From positions 85,310-149,309 of the forward strand of contig JAIOSF010000002.1 of NCBI GenBank assembly GCA_021107755.1: DNA of 64,000 nucleotides, read 5' to 3'. Below are positions 34,324 to 43,767 of this stretch, piece after piece. The translations under genes were made by a program, and so were the position numbers. The stretch is from Arcobacteraceae bacterium (lineage in GTDB: Bacteria > Campylobacterota > Campylobacteria > Campylobacterales > Arcobacteraceae). Numbering within the stretch: the first letter of the stretch is position 1; every line of letters starts with the position of its first letter. A model generated the notes under the pieces. That model was not told the origin of the DNA. It did no database searches and saw only the letters and a list, made by a program, of their open reading frames with translations.

Positions 34324-34364
34324 CCCTCTGAGTAGATAAGCCTTGGGCTAATCTATTCAAAGGG
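34324..34364 (-). promoter_or_regulatory. Long imperfect hairpin in the tuf leader
   Basis: The arms 34324-34342 and 34346-34364 pair at 16 of 19 positions around a 3-base loop, between tRNA-Thr(GGT) and tuf. It may mark RNA processing of the tRNA-tuf transcript or regulate tuf. Confidence 0.6.
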
Positions 34365-34399
34365 AAAGTTTTATTAATTTTTTGTACTCATTTTATAAG

Positions 34400-34474
<75 letters not shown>

Positions 34475-34549
34475 GGTATTTTACAATACTTAACCTGAAA
34501 TTATACTAAAATGATTACATGGATTTATTAAATTATTAAAATTATATAA

Positions 34550-34580
34550 AATGAGTTACGATATGTTCGTATTGAACTCA
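34550..34580 (-). promoter_or_regulatory. Hairpin between tRNA-Gly and tRNA-Thr(GGT)
   Basis: GAGTT..AACTC encloses ACGA..TCGT around TATGT, a two-part hairpin in the 123-base gap between the tRNA genes. It is probably a processing signal; the function is unknown. Confidence 0.35.
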
Positions 34581-34597
34581 GCTTCCAGTGTAATTTT

Positions 34598-34674
34598 TGG
34601 AGCGGGAGACGAGACTCGAACTCGCGACAATCTGCTTGGAAGGCAGAGGCTCTAGCCAACTGAGCTACTCCCGC
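34598..34674 (-). tRNA. tRNA-Gly (TCC)
   Basis: A 77-base cloverleaf with a fully paired acceptor GCGGGAG/CTCCCGC, anticodon TCC and encoded CCA. Confidence 0.96.
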
Positions 34675-34684
34675 TTAAATAGTA

Positions 34685-34769
34685 TGGTGGTGGGAGAAGG
34701 ATTTGAACCTTCGAAGCCGTAGGCGGCGGATTTACAATCCGCAGGATTTGACCACTCTCCAATCCCACC
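34685..34769 (-). tRNA. tRNA-Tyr (GTA)
   Basis: An 85-base class II tRNA with a long variable arm (GCCGCCTACGGC), acceptor GGTGGGA/TCCCACC, anticodon GTA and encoded CCA. Confidence 0.96.
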
Positions 34770-34823
34770 AAAATTACTGGTATAGCGCTGATCTTTATAA
34801 GATGAACACTGAACAATGATAAA

Positions 34824-34899
34824 TGGAGCTTCAAATAGGACTTGAACCTACGACCTGCTGATTACAAATCAGCTGCTCTACCAACTGAGCTATTGAAGC
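34824..34899 (-). tRNA. tRNA-Thr (TGT)
   Basis: A 76-base cloverleaf with acceptor GCTTCAA/TTGAAGC, anticodon TGT and encoded CCA. Together with Tyr, Gly and Thr(GGT) it repeats the E. coli thrU-tyrU-glyT-thrT order. Confidence 0.96.
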
Positions 34900-34929
34900 A
34901 TAAAAACAAAGAATGAAATTTTCATTTCA

Positions 34930-35005
34930 TGGTGGCGCGAGACAGAATCGAACTGTCGACACAAGGATTTTCAGTCCTTTGCTCTACCGACTGAGCTATC
35001 GAGCC
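34930..35005 (-). tRNA. tRNA-Phe (GAA)
   Basis: A 76-base cloverleaf with anticodon GAA and encoded CCA. The acceptor stem GGCTCGA/TCGCGCC has a T:C mismatch at pair 4:69. It is the first of the five tRNAs leading to tuf. Confidence 0.94.
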
Positions 35006-35091
35006 ATCTTCTTTGTTTTTGGACTGAAATTATATAGAACCAATACTTAATAAACACTTAATTATTAAAGAAATTTTTAAATTTGTTAAAA

Positions 35092-36249
35092 TCAACTATT
35101 TTCATTAATTAAACGCTTAAATTCAGTCCCTCTATGTACATAAGAATTAAACTGATCTAAAGATGCAGCTGCTGGTGAAAGCATATTTATTGAGTCCTCT
35201 ATTGTATATCCACAATTTTGTATAATTTTTTTTACAGCTTCCTCTAAAGTATTACAACTTTTACAAATAATATTATATCGTTTTGATAACTCTATGAGTT
35301 TTTGTGTATTTGTACCAATTGCAAATATTGTTACATTATATTTTGTTATTTCTTGAAACAAAGGACTTAAATCAACACCCTTATCATCTCCACCTAAAAT
35401 CAAATTTATAGAGTTTTTTTTATATGTCTTTAAAGCTTGTATTGTTGCATCGATGTTTGTTGCTTTGCTATCATCTACCCACAAGTTTCCATTTCTATCT
35501 TTGAACTCTTCTAGTTTATGTGGGTCTTGTATAAAACTATTTATTTTTTCATAATCAATCGTTTGGTTATAAAGCTTTGTTGCTACCATCGCTAATACAG
35601 AATCTTGTAAAAAAGGTTCTTTAAAATGAATCTGTGAGATATTTATTTTAAATTGATTGGCTACATCTGTTGTATCTTCATAAATATAGAGAGTTGCTTT
35701 TGTTTTAAAATCTTTATATTTACTTGGAATTATTGCTATATCACTTTTTTCCATCATTGTTAATGGTTTGAGTTTTGCATTTTCATACTCACTAAAACTA
35801 CCATGCCAATATATATGATCCTCGCTTATGGGAAGGAGTATGTATATATTTGGTTTTACTTTTGAAGTATAATGTAAAGTAAAAGAGGATGTTTCTAATA
35901 TTAATTTTTCTTTCCCCTGTAGTTTTGCTAAGGGAACTCCAATATTCCCACCACATGAAAAACCATCATCTTTTAATAGATGATACAACATAGAGGTAGT
36001 TGTTGTTTTCCCATTTGTACCACTTATCCATATTGTGTATTGTGAATCATTTAAAAAAAGGTCATAATCACTTATTGGATTTTTTGTATTTTGTACAAGA
36101 AAATTGTGAGGAGGGATACCAGGACTTATTACAGTTTCCTCTTCACTTGTAAAATCAAATTCCTCTTTATCATCATCATCATAAAGTTTCGCATCACTAT
36201 ATACTTCTTGTACAGCAAGTGCTGTTTTCCCTTTTCCTAAAACTCTCAT
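35092..36249 (-). CDS. murD: UDP-N-acetylmuramoylalanine--D-glutamate ligase
   Basis: The product is 385 aa, shorter than the ~437 aa of E. coli because the N-terminal UDP-binding domain is compact. It retains the ATP loop SGTNGKTTTTSMLYHLL, DHIYWHGSF and the DDSKATNIDAT segment. It adds D-Glu to UDP-MurNAc-L-Ala in the cytoplasm. It follows mraY by 5 bases, a conserved cell-wall pair. Aspartates near residues 23-28 form an acid patch of no known role. Confidence 0.92.
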   Translation of the reverse strand: MRVLGKGKTALAVQEVYSDAKLYDDDDKEEFDFTSEEETVISPGIPPHNFLVQNTKNPISDYDLFLNDSQYTIWISGTNGKTTTTSMLYHLLKDDGFSCGGNIGVPLAKLQGKEKLILETSSFTLHYTSKVKPNIYILLPISEDHIYWHGSFSEYENAKLKPLTMMEKSDIAIIPSKYKDFKTKATLYIYEDTTDVANQFKINISQIHFKEPFLQDSVLAMVATKLYNQTIDYEKINSFIQDPHKLEEFKDRNGNLWVDDSKATNIDATIQALKTYKKNSINLILGGDDKGVDLSPLFQEITKYNVTIFAIGTNTQKLIELSKRYNIICKSCNTLEEAVKKIIQNCGYTIEDSINMLSPAAASLDQFNSYVHRGTEFKRLINENS

Positions 36250-36254
36250 TGGTA

Positions 36255-37316
36255 TTATCTTATTTTTAGACTAAGGATTGCTAAAAGATTTGACATAAAA
36301 GCTATAATCCAAAATCGGATAATAACCTTATTTTCATGCCACCCTTTTTCTTCAAAATGGTGATGAATCGGAGCCATAAGAAAAACTCTTTTCTGTCGTA
36401 GTTTGAAACTTCCAACTTGGAGTATTACAGATACTGTTTCCATAACAAATAAAAATCCAATAATTACAAGTAAAATCTCACTTTTTCCAACTATTGCTAA
36501 ATAGCCCATAAAACCACCAATAGCTAAACTTCCACTATCTCCCATAAATACTTGAGCTGGATGAGAGTTATACCATAAAAAAGCGATTAAAGAACCAATA
36601 AAAGCAGAGCCTACAATGGTTAATTCTCCCACAGTTTTAATATTTGGTAAAAGTAAATATCCACTCAATATTGCATGTCCCGTTATATACACAATTATTG
36701 ATAGTGTAAAAAAAGAGACTATAGAGGGGACAACAGCCAGTCCATCAAGTCCATCTGTAAGGTTTACAGCATTTGATGTGGCAACCATCACTAATACCCA
36801 AAAAATAATAGCATAAAATCCCATATCAAATATAGGATACTTATAAAAAGGGACAAATAAAGTTGTAGTATGATTTGTATAAAACAGTACACCTACTACC
36901 AAAACTGAACTTATTACTTGAAAAAGTAATTTTCCCTTTGCACTTAATCCAGCACTATTTTTATTATTTGATATTTTTGCTAAATCATCTTTAATACCTA
37001 TAAGACTAAATAAGCCTATAATTAATATTCCACCCACCACATAATGATTATTTAACTGTGCTGTTAAAAGAGTTGCTATAAGTGTGGTAAAAACAAAAAC
37101 CACTCCACCCATAGTAGGTGTTCCAACTTTCGTTTGATGTGAGTCTGGTGCATGTTCATAAATTGGCTGGCTTTTCTTTTTATTTTGCGCCCATCTAATA
37201 AACTTTGGCATAATGTAAAATGTTAAAAAAAACGATATAAAAAATGCTAATCCAGCACGAACAGAGATATATTGAAAGATATTAATATCAAGATGTCTAT
37301 AAAACCAATAAAACAA
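36255..37316 (-). CDS. mraY: Phospho-N-acetylmuramoyl-pentapeptide-transferase
   Basis: The product is 353 aa with about ten membrane helices. It transfers phospho-MurNAc-pentapeptide to undecaprenyl phosphate, making lipid I. Signature segments are [25 protein letters not shown] (catalytic Asp) and [15 protein letters not shown]. It starts the mraY-murD operon and diverges from gpmI. Confidence 0.97.
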   Translation of the reverse strand: MFYWFYRHLDINIFQYISVRAGLAFFISFFLTFYIMPKFIRWAQNKKKSQPIYEHAPDSHQTKVGTPTMGGVVFVFTTLIATLLTAQLNNHYVVGGILIIGLFSLIGIKDDLAKISNNKNSAGLSAKGKLLFQVISSVLVVGVLFYTNHTTTLFVPFYKYPIFDMGFYAIIFWVLVMVATSNAVNLTDGLDGLAVVPSIVSFFTLSIIVYITGHAILSGYLLLPNIKTVGELTIVGSAFIGSLIAFLWYNSHPAQVFMGDSGSLAIGGFMGYLAIVGKSEILLVIIGFLFVMETVSVILQVGSFKLRQKRVFLMAPIHHHFEEKGWHENKVIIRFWIIAFMSNLLAILSLKIR

Positions 37317-37396
37317 TTTGAAACCTTTTTAAGTAGTTATGTGTTAATATATTAAATTAAAAAAGGATTATATCCTAAAGTTTATTAAGGTTGGAA

Positions 37397-38875
37397 ATGG
37401 GAAATAAAAAAACTATATTAATTATTACTGATGGTATTGGACATAATAGTTCTTGCGATTTTAATGCTTTTTGTAATGCAAATAAACCTACCTACGATAA
37501 GTTATTTAAAGAGGTACCTTATAGTTTAATACAAACCTACGGAGAATATGTTGGACTTCCTGATGGACAAATGGGAAATAGTGAAGTTGGACATATGAGT
37601 ATTGGTGCAGGACGAGTGCTTTATCAAGATTTGGTAAAAATTAATCTTGCTATAAAAAATGATACTTTAAAAGAAAATAGTGTTTTACAAAATACATTAA
37701 AAAGTTCAAATAACTTACATATTATTGGACTTTTGAGTGATGGTGGTGTTCATTCACATATAACCCACCTTATAGCGTTAGCAAAAATAGGAAAAGCTAA
37801 TAATAAAAAAGTATTTTTACATCTTATCACTGATGGTAGAGATGTAGCACCAGATAGTGGATATAGTTATATCAAACAAATTGAAAAGATTTGTGATGAA
37901 GATATATCTATAGCAACTGTTGGTGGAAGATATTATGGTATGGATAGAGACAACAACTGGGATAGAGTTCAAAAAGCTTATGATGTAATAGCAAATGGAG
38001 ATAATCCAATCTCCTCTAGTGTTGAACAGTTTATTAAAGAGCAATATGAAAAAGATATCTATGATGAGTTTTTAGAGCCTACATCTTTTAACAACTATAA
38101 AGGGATAGAGGATAATGATGCTTTAATCTTTGCAAATTTTAGAAGTGATAGAGCAAGAGAACTTAGCTTTGCTTTTGGTTCAAATGATTTTAATGAATTT
38201 CCAAAAAAAGATATTAAACTCCACATTGCAACAATGACTCAATATGATAAAAATTTACCATTACCAATTCTTTTTCCGAAAGAGACTCCAAAAAATGTAT
38301 TAAGTGAAGTGATTAGTAAAGCAGGTTTAACACAACTTCATACAGCAGAAACAGAAAAATATGCCCATGTGACATTTTTCTTTAATGGTGGAGTGGAAGA
38401 ACCATTTGAAAATGAACAACGAGTTTTAATCCCAAGTCCAAAAGTAGCAACCTATGATATGCAACCTGAAATGTCAGCTCCCCAAGTAAGTTTAGCTGTT
38501 CAAAAAGGGATGGATGAAGAAAAAGATTTTATTGTTGTAAATTTTGCAAATGGAGACATGGTAGGTCATACAGGTGTTTATGATGCTGGAGTTAAAGCTG
38601 TTGAAGCGGTAGATATTGAGCTTGGAACTATTATAGGAAAAGCAAAAACTTGTGGATATAATATAGTTCTTACTTCAGACCATGGTAACTGTGAGATGAT
38701 GAAAGATACAAGTGGTAAAACACTGACAAACCACACTGTTGGTGATGTGTACTGTTTTGTTATAGCCCAAGGTGTAACAAAAGTAAAAGAGGGAGCTTTA
38801 AATAATATTGCTCCAACTGTTTTAAAACTGATGGATTTAGAGATCCCAGCAGATATGGATGAACCACTTATATAA
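37397..38875 (+). CDS. gpmI: 2,3-bisphosphoglycerate-independent phosphoglycerate mutase
   Basis: The product is 492 aa from ATG 37397, with AAGG at 37387-37390 as ribosome site; an in-frame TTG at 37391 lies too close to it. It interconverts 3- and 2-phosphoglycerate with two Mn2+ ions. Visible are [11 protein letters not shown] at the start, the phosphoserine nucleophile in [41 protein letters not shown] and [10 protein letters not shown]. It is the only glycolytic gene in the window. Confidence 0.97.
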   Translation: MGNKKTILIITDGIGHNSSCDFNAFCNANKPTYDKLFKEVPYSLIQTYGEYVGLPDGQMGNSEVGHMSIGAGRVLYQDLVKINLAIKNDTLKENSVLQNTLKSSNNLHIIGLLSDGGVHSHITHLIALAKIGKANNKKVFLHLITDGRDVAPDSGYSYIKQIEKICDEDISIATVGGRYYGMDRDNNWDRVQKAYDVIANGDNPISSSVEQFIKEQYEKDIYDEFLEPTSFNNYKGIEDNDALIFANFRSDRARELSFAFGSNDFNEFPKKDIKLHIATMTQYDKNLPLPILFPKETPKNVLSEVISKAGLTQLHTAETEKYAHVTFFFNGGVEEPFENEQRVLIPSPKVATYDMQPEMSAPQVSLAVQKGMDEEKDFIVVNFANGDMVGHTGVYDAGVKAVEAVDIELGTIIGKAKTCGYNIVLTSDHGNCEMMKDTSGKTLTNHTVGDVYCFVIAQGVTKVKEGALNNIAPTVLKLMDLEIPADMDEPLI

Positions 38876-38877
38876 AT

Positions 38878-39591
38878 ATGCCAAAATTACAAATATCTCA
38901 ACTAATCATACAAGAGGGGAATAATCTCCTTGTAAACCTTTTTGAAAATAGTGATATGAATTTAGATATTCAATCGTCACTAGCCCTAGTGGGACAAAGT
39001 GGTAGTGGAAAATCGTTGAGCTTAAAAACAATTTTGGGAATGGTTCCAAATAATTTAACTACTCAATTTGAGTATACAAGTGATTTTGAGTTAAATAAAC
39101 AAAACATAGGTTTTATACCTCAAAATCCATTTACCTCACTCTCACCTATGACAAAAATATATAAACAATTTTTTTGTGATGATGAGAAAATAAAAGAACT
39201 TTTTTCATTGGTAAAGCTTGATATTGAACTTAAAGATAAATTTCCAGTGCAATTAAGTGGTGGACAACTACAACGAGTAGTAATAGCAATAGCTTTAAGT
39301 AATCATCCAAAACTTTTACTACTAGATGAACCAACAACTGCTCTTGATAGTCAAAGTAAAACAAATATTCTAAATATCCTCAAAGAGTTACAAGAAAAAC
39401 TTAACTTTTTGATAATCTTTGTAAGTCATGATATTCAAAGTGTAGAAGATATTTGTGAATATATTGTAGTTTTAAAAAATGGTCTTATTTGTGAATATGG
39501 TAAAACAATTGATATAATCAAAAATCCACAACATAAATATACACAAGAGTTACTTACAAGTAATTTTGAGAATAGAGGATTTAGAGTTTGA
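38878..39591 (+). CDS. ABC transporter ATP-binding protein, peptide/nickel type
   Basis: The product is 237 aa. It has Walker A ALVGQSGSGKSLS, the Q loop FIPQNPFTSLSPM, the signature LSGGQLQR, Walker B LLLLDEPTTALD and the switch His in FVSHD. The NPFTSLSPM phrase and the C-terminal HKYTQELL are typical of oligopeptide/nickel (Dpp/Opp/Nik) ATPases. It is short for that group and no permease or binding protein is beside it. It overlaps the following PBP gene by 4 bases. Confidence 0.88.
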   Translation: MPKLQISQLIIQEGNNLLVNLFENSDMNLDIQSSLALVGQSGSGKSLSLKTILGMVPNNLTTQFEYTSDFELNKQNIGFIPQNPFTSLSPMTKIYKQFFCDDEKIKELFSLVKLDIELKDKFPVQLSGGQLQRVVIAIALSNHPKLLLLDEPTTALDSQSKTNILNILKELQEKLNFLIIFVSHDIQSVEDICEYIVVLKNGLICEYGKTIDIIKNPQHKYTQELLTSNFENRGFRV

Positions 39592-41552
39592 TAAAAAAGA
39601 TAATACTATTTTTTACTTTTATTGGAATTGGGGTATTGGTATGGCTACTCTATCTTTATTCAGAGATACGATTTGATGTAGATAAAATTGTAGAATACAA
39701 ACCAAAACTTACCACACAATTTTTTGATAAAAATGGTGTCCATCTTGGAAATATATTTAAAGATGAAAATCGACTCTATGTAAAATATACAGATATACCT
39801 CCAAGAGTTACAGAATCACTCATATCTATAGAAGATACAAACTTTTTTGAGCATAGTGGTGTCAATATAGATGCAATTATAAGAGCAATCATAAAAGATA
39901 TTAAAGCTATGGCTTTTGTTGAAGGTGCTAGTACTCTAACACAGCAACTTGTAAAAACCATGATTTTAACAAGAGATAAAAAGCTTATCCGAAAAATCAA
40001 AGAGGTTCTTTTGTCTCTAAGATTAGAATCTATTCTATCAAAAGAGGAAATAATAGAAAGATACCTGAATCAAGTTTATTTCGGTCATGGATATTATGGT
40101 ATAAAAACAGCTGCCTTAGGATATTTTCACAAAGAGTTAGATCAACTAACTCTTAAAGAGATTGCTATGCTTGTAGGACTTCCAAGAGCTCCAAGCTTTT
40201 ATGATCCAACTAGAAATTTAAAATATTCACTTATACGAGCAAATCAAGTTATCAATAGACTTAATACTTTAGGATGGATTAGTGAAGATGAGTATAACAA
40301 ATCAATCAATGAACTTCCAGTAGTTTATGATGATACACTTACACTGAATAAAGCTCCATATATTTTGGACCATGCAATAAAAGAACTAAAAGACAATGTT
40401 CCAGACTTAAGAACAGGTGGGCATAAAATTGTTTTAACAATTGACTTAGAAGCACAAAAAATTGCACGAGAAGCACTAAAGTATGGTTACGAGAGAATCA
40501 AACAAAGAGATCCTAATGTAGACAATAATGAAAGTACCACAAAAACTCTCAATGGTGCTATGGTAGTTTTAGAAAACAATACTGGTGCAATTTTATCTAT
40601 GGTTGGGGGAATTGATTATAAAGAGTCGTCATTTAATAGAGCAACCCAAAGTTTAAGACAACCAGGGAGTGCTGCAAAACCATTTATCTATCAAGTTGCA
40701 TTAAATCTTGGATACTCAACAGCTAGTAATCTAACGGATATTTCAAGAAATTATAAATATACCTCAAAAGACAATGAGGAGAAAGTTTGGCAACCAAAAA
40801 ACTACGAAAAAAACTTTAAAGGTTTAGTATCGTTTAGATATGCGCTTGTCCATTCAAGAAACTTAGCAACAATTAATCTTGTTACTGATATTGGTATTGA
40901 TATACTTCACAAAGAGCTTTTACGATATGGATTCAAAGATATCCCTTTTGATCTTTCTATTACTCTTGGGAGTTTTGGAATATCGCCAATTGATTTAAGC
41001 GAACAATATACAATGTTTTCAAATAATGGTATTGTAGTAACACCATACCTTATCTCAAGTATCACAAATAGATATAATCAAAAAATAGTATTTGAACCAG
41101 AAGAAGCATATTTAACATCACCTGAACAAGCATATCTTATGACAACAATATTACATGATGTTGTAAAAAAAGGGACAGGACGAAATGCCAATGTTGCTAA
41201 TATAGATATTGTTGGTAAAACAGGTACAACAAATAACAATATAGATGCTTGGTTTTGTGGATACTCACCAACATTACAAACAGTAGTATGGTATGGTAAT
41301 GATGATAATAAACCGATGGGGAAAAGGGAAACTGGGGGAAGAACAGCGGCACCTGCGTTTAAATACTTTTATGAACATTGGCTAAAACTACACCCAGAAA
41401 TGCCAAGAAATTTTATAAAGCCAGAAAATGTTTTTATACAAAAATATAATGGTGAAGATGAGTATTTTACAGAAACTTCAAAGATGCCAAAAGAGCAAAC
41501 AGATATAGAGATACAAACAGATTATCTAAAAAATAAAAATGTTATTTTTTAG
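39588..41552 (+). CDS. Class A penicillin-binding protein 1A
   Basis: The product is 654 aa. It has an N-terminal membrane anchor, a glycosyltransferase domain (SIEDTNFFEHSGVNIDAI; GASTLTQQLVKTM; NQVYFGHGYYGIKTAA) and a transpeptidase domain (serine in QPGSAAKPF; KTGTTNNNIDAWFCGYSP). It polymerises and cross-links peptidoglycan in the periplasm. Translation begins at TTG 39588, in the TTGA that also ends the ABC gene, so it is coupled to it. Confidence 0.95.
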   Translation: MIKKIILFFTFIGIGVLVWLLYLYSEIRFDVDKIVEYKPKLTTQFFDKNGVHLGNIFKDENRLYVKYTDIPPRVTESLISIEDTNFFEHSGVNIDAIIRAIIKDIKAMAFVEGASTLTQQLVKTMILTRDKKLIRKIKEVLLSLRLESILSKEEIIERYLNQVYFGHGYYGIKTAALGYFHKELDQLTLKEIAMLVGLPRAPSFYDPTRNLKYSLIRANQVINRLNTLGWISEDEYNKSINELPVVYDDTLTLNKAPYILDHAIKELKDNVPDLRTGGHKIVLTIDLEAQKIAREALKYGYERIKQRDPNVDNNESTTKTLNGAMVVLENNTGAILSMVGGIDYKESSFNRATQSLRQPGSAAKPFIYQVALNLGYSTASNLTDISRNYKYTSKDNEEKVWQPKNYEKNFKGLVSFRYALVHSRNLATINLVTDIGIDILHKELLRYGFKDIPFDLSITLGSFGISPIDLSEQYTMFSNNGIVVTPYLISSITNRYNQKIVFEPEEAYLTSPEQAYLMTTILHDVVKKGTGRNANVANIDIVGKTGTTNNNIDAWFCGYSPTLQTVVWYGNDDNKPMGKRETGGRTAAPAFKYFYEHWLKLHPEMPRNFIKPENVFIQKYNGEDEYFTETSKMPKEQTDIEIQTDYLKNKNVIF

Positions 41553-41564
41553 ATAACTTAAAAA

Positions 41565-42302
41565 CTATTTATCTGTTAAGAAATACTCTATATTATTTTT
41601 CTCTACAAACTTAACAAAAATATCAAAATACTTTTTAGCTTCTAACTCATCATAAGAAGCTACTGAGATTATAACTGCTCTTTTATCTCCATTAATCTGA
41701 GGAAGAGAAGAGATATCTATATGTGTTGGAATTAACTTCATAGTATCAATTATATCATTTTCACTACATAAAGCTTTTAAAGAAAGTCGTATTTTAGCTC
41801 TATTTGATGGATAATATTTATCTAAGGCTTCTATAATCATTGAGTGAGCCATAGAGGGAAAACCTGGTGTGAAAAAGTATTTATCTTCCAACCCAAAGCC
41901 TGGGATGTTTGTCACTATATTTTTTAATAAACTTGCATTGATAGGAAGATTTGCCATATTGATTCTATGTGGATAAGACTCATCACCAAACTTATCAACG
42001 ATACACTTTTTAGCATCCTCATTTATCTCCATCTTACCCTCAGTAAATACATTTGCAGCACATACTCTTGTATAATCATCAGGTGTTGCACCAATTCCAC
42101 CAAAACAAAATAGTACTGCCTCTGGGTCACTTTTTACTAAACGAAAAACATCTTCTATAAAAGATGGTTCATCTTTTATCACAAAAGAGGCTTTTTGTTC
42201 CCAACCTCTTTTCAGTAGTTCATCATTTAAAAATGAAAAATGAGCATCAGACCGACGCCCATTTAAAAGTTCTGAACCTATAATAACCGAATAAAAATTC
42301 AT
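41565..42302 (-). CDS. Molybdopterin-binding (CinA/MoaB-like) domain protein
   Basis: The product is 245 aa. The fold of the molybdopterin-binding domain is seen in SVIIGSELLNGRRSDAH and LFCFGGIGATPDDYTR. It has only this domain, without the C-terminal amidase part of CinA. The precise role is unknown: it may be a CinA-like or cofactor-related protein. It is followed upstream, 12 bases away, by the short adenylate kinase on the same strand, with which it may be co-transcribed. Confidence 0.82.
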   Translation of the reverse strand: MNFYSVIIGSELLNGRRSDAHFSFLNDELLKRGWEQKASFVIKDEPSFIEDVFRLVKSDPEAVLFCFGGIGATPDDYTRVCAANVFTEGKMEINEDAKKCIVDKFGDESYPHRINMANLPINASLLKNIVTNIPGFGLEDKYFFTPGFPSMAHSMIIEALDKYYPSNRAKIRLSLKALCSENDIIDTMKLIPTHIDISSLPQINGDKRAVIISVASYDELEAKKYFDIFVKFVEKNNIEYFLTDK

Positions 42303-42314
42303 ATAACTCTTTTA

Positions 42315-42884
42315 TTATATTTTAGATTGAATAAACTTATCCATATCCGCAACAATCTCCTCAATAGTTCTCTCACCATTGATTTTTGTAAGAAGATTTT
42401 TTGATTGATAAAAGCCTTGAATATCTGCTAATGGTTCTGTATATACTTTCATTCGATTATCAAATACTTCATTGTTATCATCAGCCCCTCTTGCTCTTCC
42501 TAGAACTCTATCTCTTGCAACATCTTCAGAAACTTCAACTTCAATAACATTGACTAACTCAACTTCATTATCAGTAGCTAAATAGTTATCAAGTGCTTCC
42601 ATCTGTTCAATACTTCTTGGATAACCATCAATAACTATAACTGGTGTTGGAGCTTTTTTTATCGCATTTACTATTGTTTTGATTGCTACTTCGATTGGTA
42701 CTAGATTTCCAGCACTCATATAACTATTCAGTGTCTTTCCTAGTTCACTTCCACTTGAAACTTCTGCTCTAAACATATCGCCTGTTGAATAGTGTGTAAT
42801 ATTTTCGTGGTTTTTGGCAATAAGTTGGGCATCCGTAGTTTTTCCACTTCCTGGTGCACCGATTATTAAAAATAGCTTTTGCAT
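42315..42884 (-). CDS. Adenylate kinase, short form without a lid domain
   Basis: The product is 189 aa. It has the P loop LIIGAPGSGKTTDAQ, the NMP-binding YSTGDMFR and DGYPRSIEQMEAL, and an abbreviated lid (GRARGADDNNEVFDNRM). This short form is the usual adenylate kinase of Campylobacter and Helicobacter. A second, long adenylate kinase is encoded in the opposite direction 126 bases away. Confidence 0.9.
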   Translation of the reverse strand: MQKLFLIIGAPGSGKTTDAQLIAKNHENITHYSTGDMFRAEVSSGSELGKTLNSYMSAGNLVPIEVAIKTIVNAIKKAPTPVIVIDGYPRSIEQMEALDNYLATDNEVELVNVIEVEVSEDVARDRVLGRARGADDNNEVFDNRMKVYTEPLADIQGFYQSKNLLTKINGERTIEEIVADMDKFIQSKI

Positions 42885-43010
42885 AGCATTTTTCCTTCAT
42901 TTAAATTAAAATTGATTATAACGAAAAGATGTTAAAGAAATTATTGATATATTATCTGTTATTAACAACTTTTTTTATACAATTACAAAAAAGAAAAGTA
43001 AGGAATTGAA

Positions 43011-43652
43011 ATGAATTTAATGCTATTTGGTGCACCTGGTGCAGGAAAAGGTACACAAGCAAAGTTTTTAATAGAAAAATATGGTATCCCTCAAATCTCA
43101 ACAGGAGATATTTTAAGAGCTGCTATTGCAGATAAAACAGATATGGGTATGGAAGCAAAAAAATTCATGGATGATGGAAAACTTGTTCCTGATTCAACTA
43201 TCATTGGTATTATCAAAGATAGATTGGCAGAAGATGATTGTGCAAAAGGTTTTATCCTTGATGGATTTCCAAGAACACTACCACAAGCTGAAGCTCTAAG
43301 TGCTCTTATGAAAGAGATGAATATCTCTTTAGATAAAGTTATCTCTTTAAATGTTCCAGATGAGTTAATCGTTGGAAGAATTACAGGAAGAAGAGTTTGT
43401 TCTAAATGTGGTGCATCATTCCATGTAGAATTTAACCCTTCAAAAAAAGAAAATGTATGTGACTACTGTGAAGGTGAACTAATCATTAGAAAAGATGACA
43501 ATGCCCAAACTGTAAAAAGTAGACTAGGTGCATACCATGAGCAAACAGCACCACTTATAGCTTTTTATACAGATATGGGTGTGATGATTGAACTTGATGG
43601 GACAAAAGATGTATCAGATGTAACAGCGGATATGATTGCAGCACTTAACTAA
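43011..43652 (+). CDS. adk: Adenylate kinase, long form with zinc-type lid
   Basis: The product is 213 aa. It has the P loop FGAPGAGKGTQAK, ISTGDILR and DGFPRTLPQAEAL. The lid carries Cys ligands CSKCGASFHVEFNPSKKENVCDYC that would bind zinc, as in Gram-positive adenylate kinases. It converts 2 ADP to ATP plus AMP. The ribosome site AAGGA precedes ATG 43011. It may have been acquired or have specialised, since the short form is next to it. Confidence 0.95.
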   Translation: MNLMLFGAPGAGKGTQAKFLIEKYGIPQISTGDILRAAIADKTDMGMEAKKFMDDGKLVPDSTIIGIIKDRLAEDDCAKGFILDGFPRTLPQAEALSALMKEMNISLDKVISLNVPDELIVGRITGRRVCSKCGASFHVEFNPSKKENVCDYCEGELIIRKDDNAQTVKSRLGAYHEQTAPLIAFYTDMGVMIELDGTKDVSDVTADMIAALN

Positions 43653-43706
43653 TACACTTAGACTTTAGAGAAAATATTTAAATTTTCTCTTAAATTAAAA
43701 AACTAC

Positions 43707-43744
43707 AAACCTCCCTACTTCTACAGTAAAAGGGAGGTTTTAAC
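43707..43744 (+). terminator. Intrinsic terminator after adk
   Basis: AAACCTCCCT (43707-43716) pairs with AGGGAGGTTT (43731-43740), followed by TTAA. It ends adk transcription before moeA. An AT-rich hairpin (GAGAAAA/TTTTCTC, 43668-43689) lies just before it. Confidence 0.8.
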
Positions 43745-43767
43745 TTTATTTCTATATCATTACCACC

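Noticed and set aside
43668..43689. AT-rich hairpin after adk as a separate terminator
   Set aside because: The GC-richer hairpin at 43707-43740 is the better terminator; this one may only be a helper.
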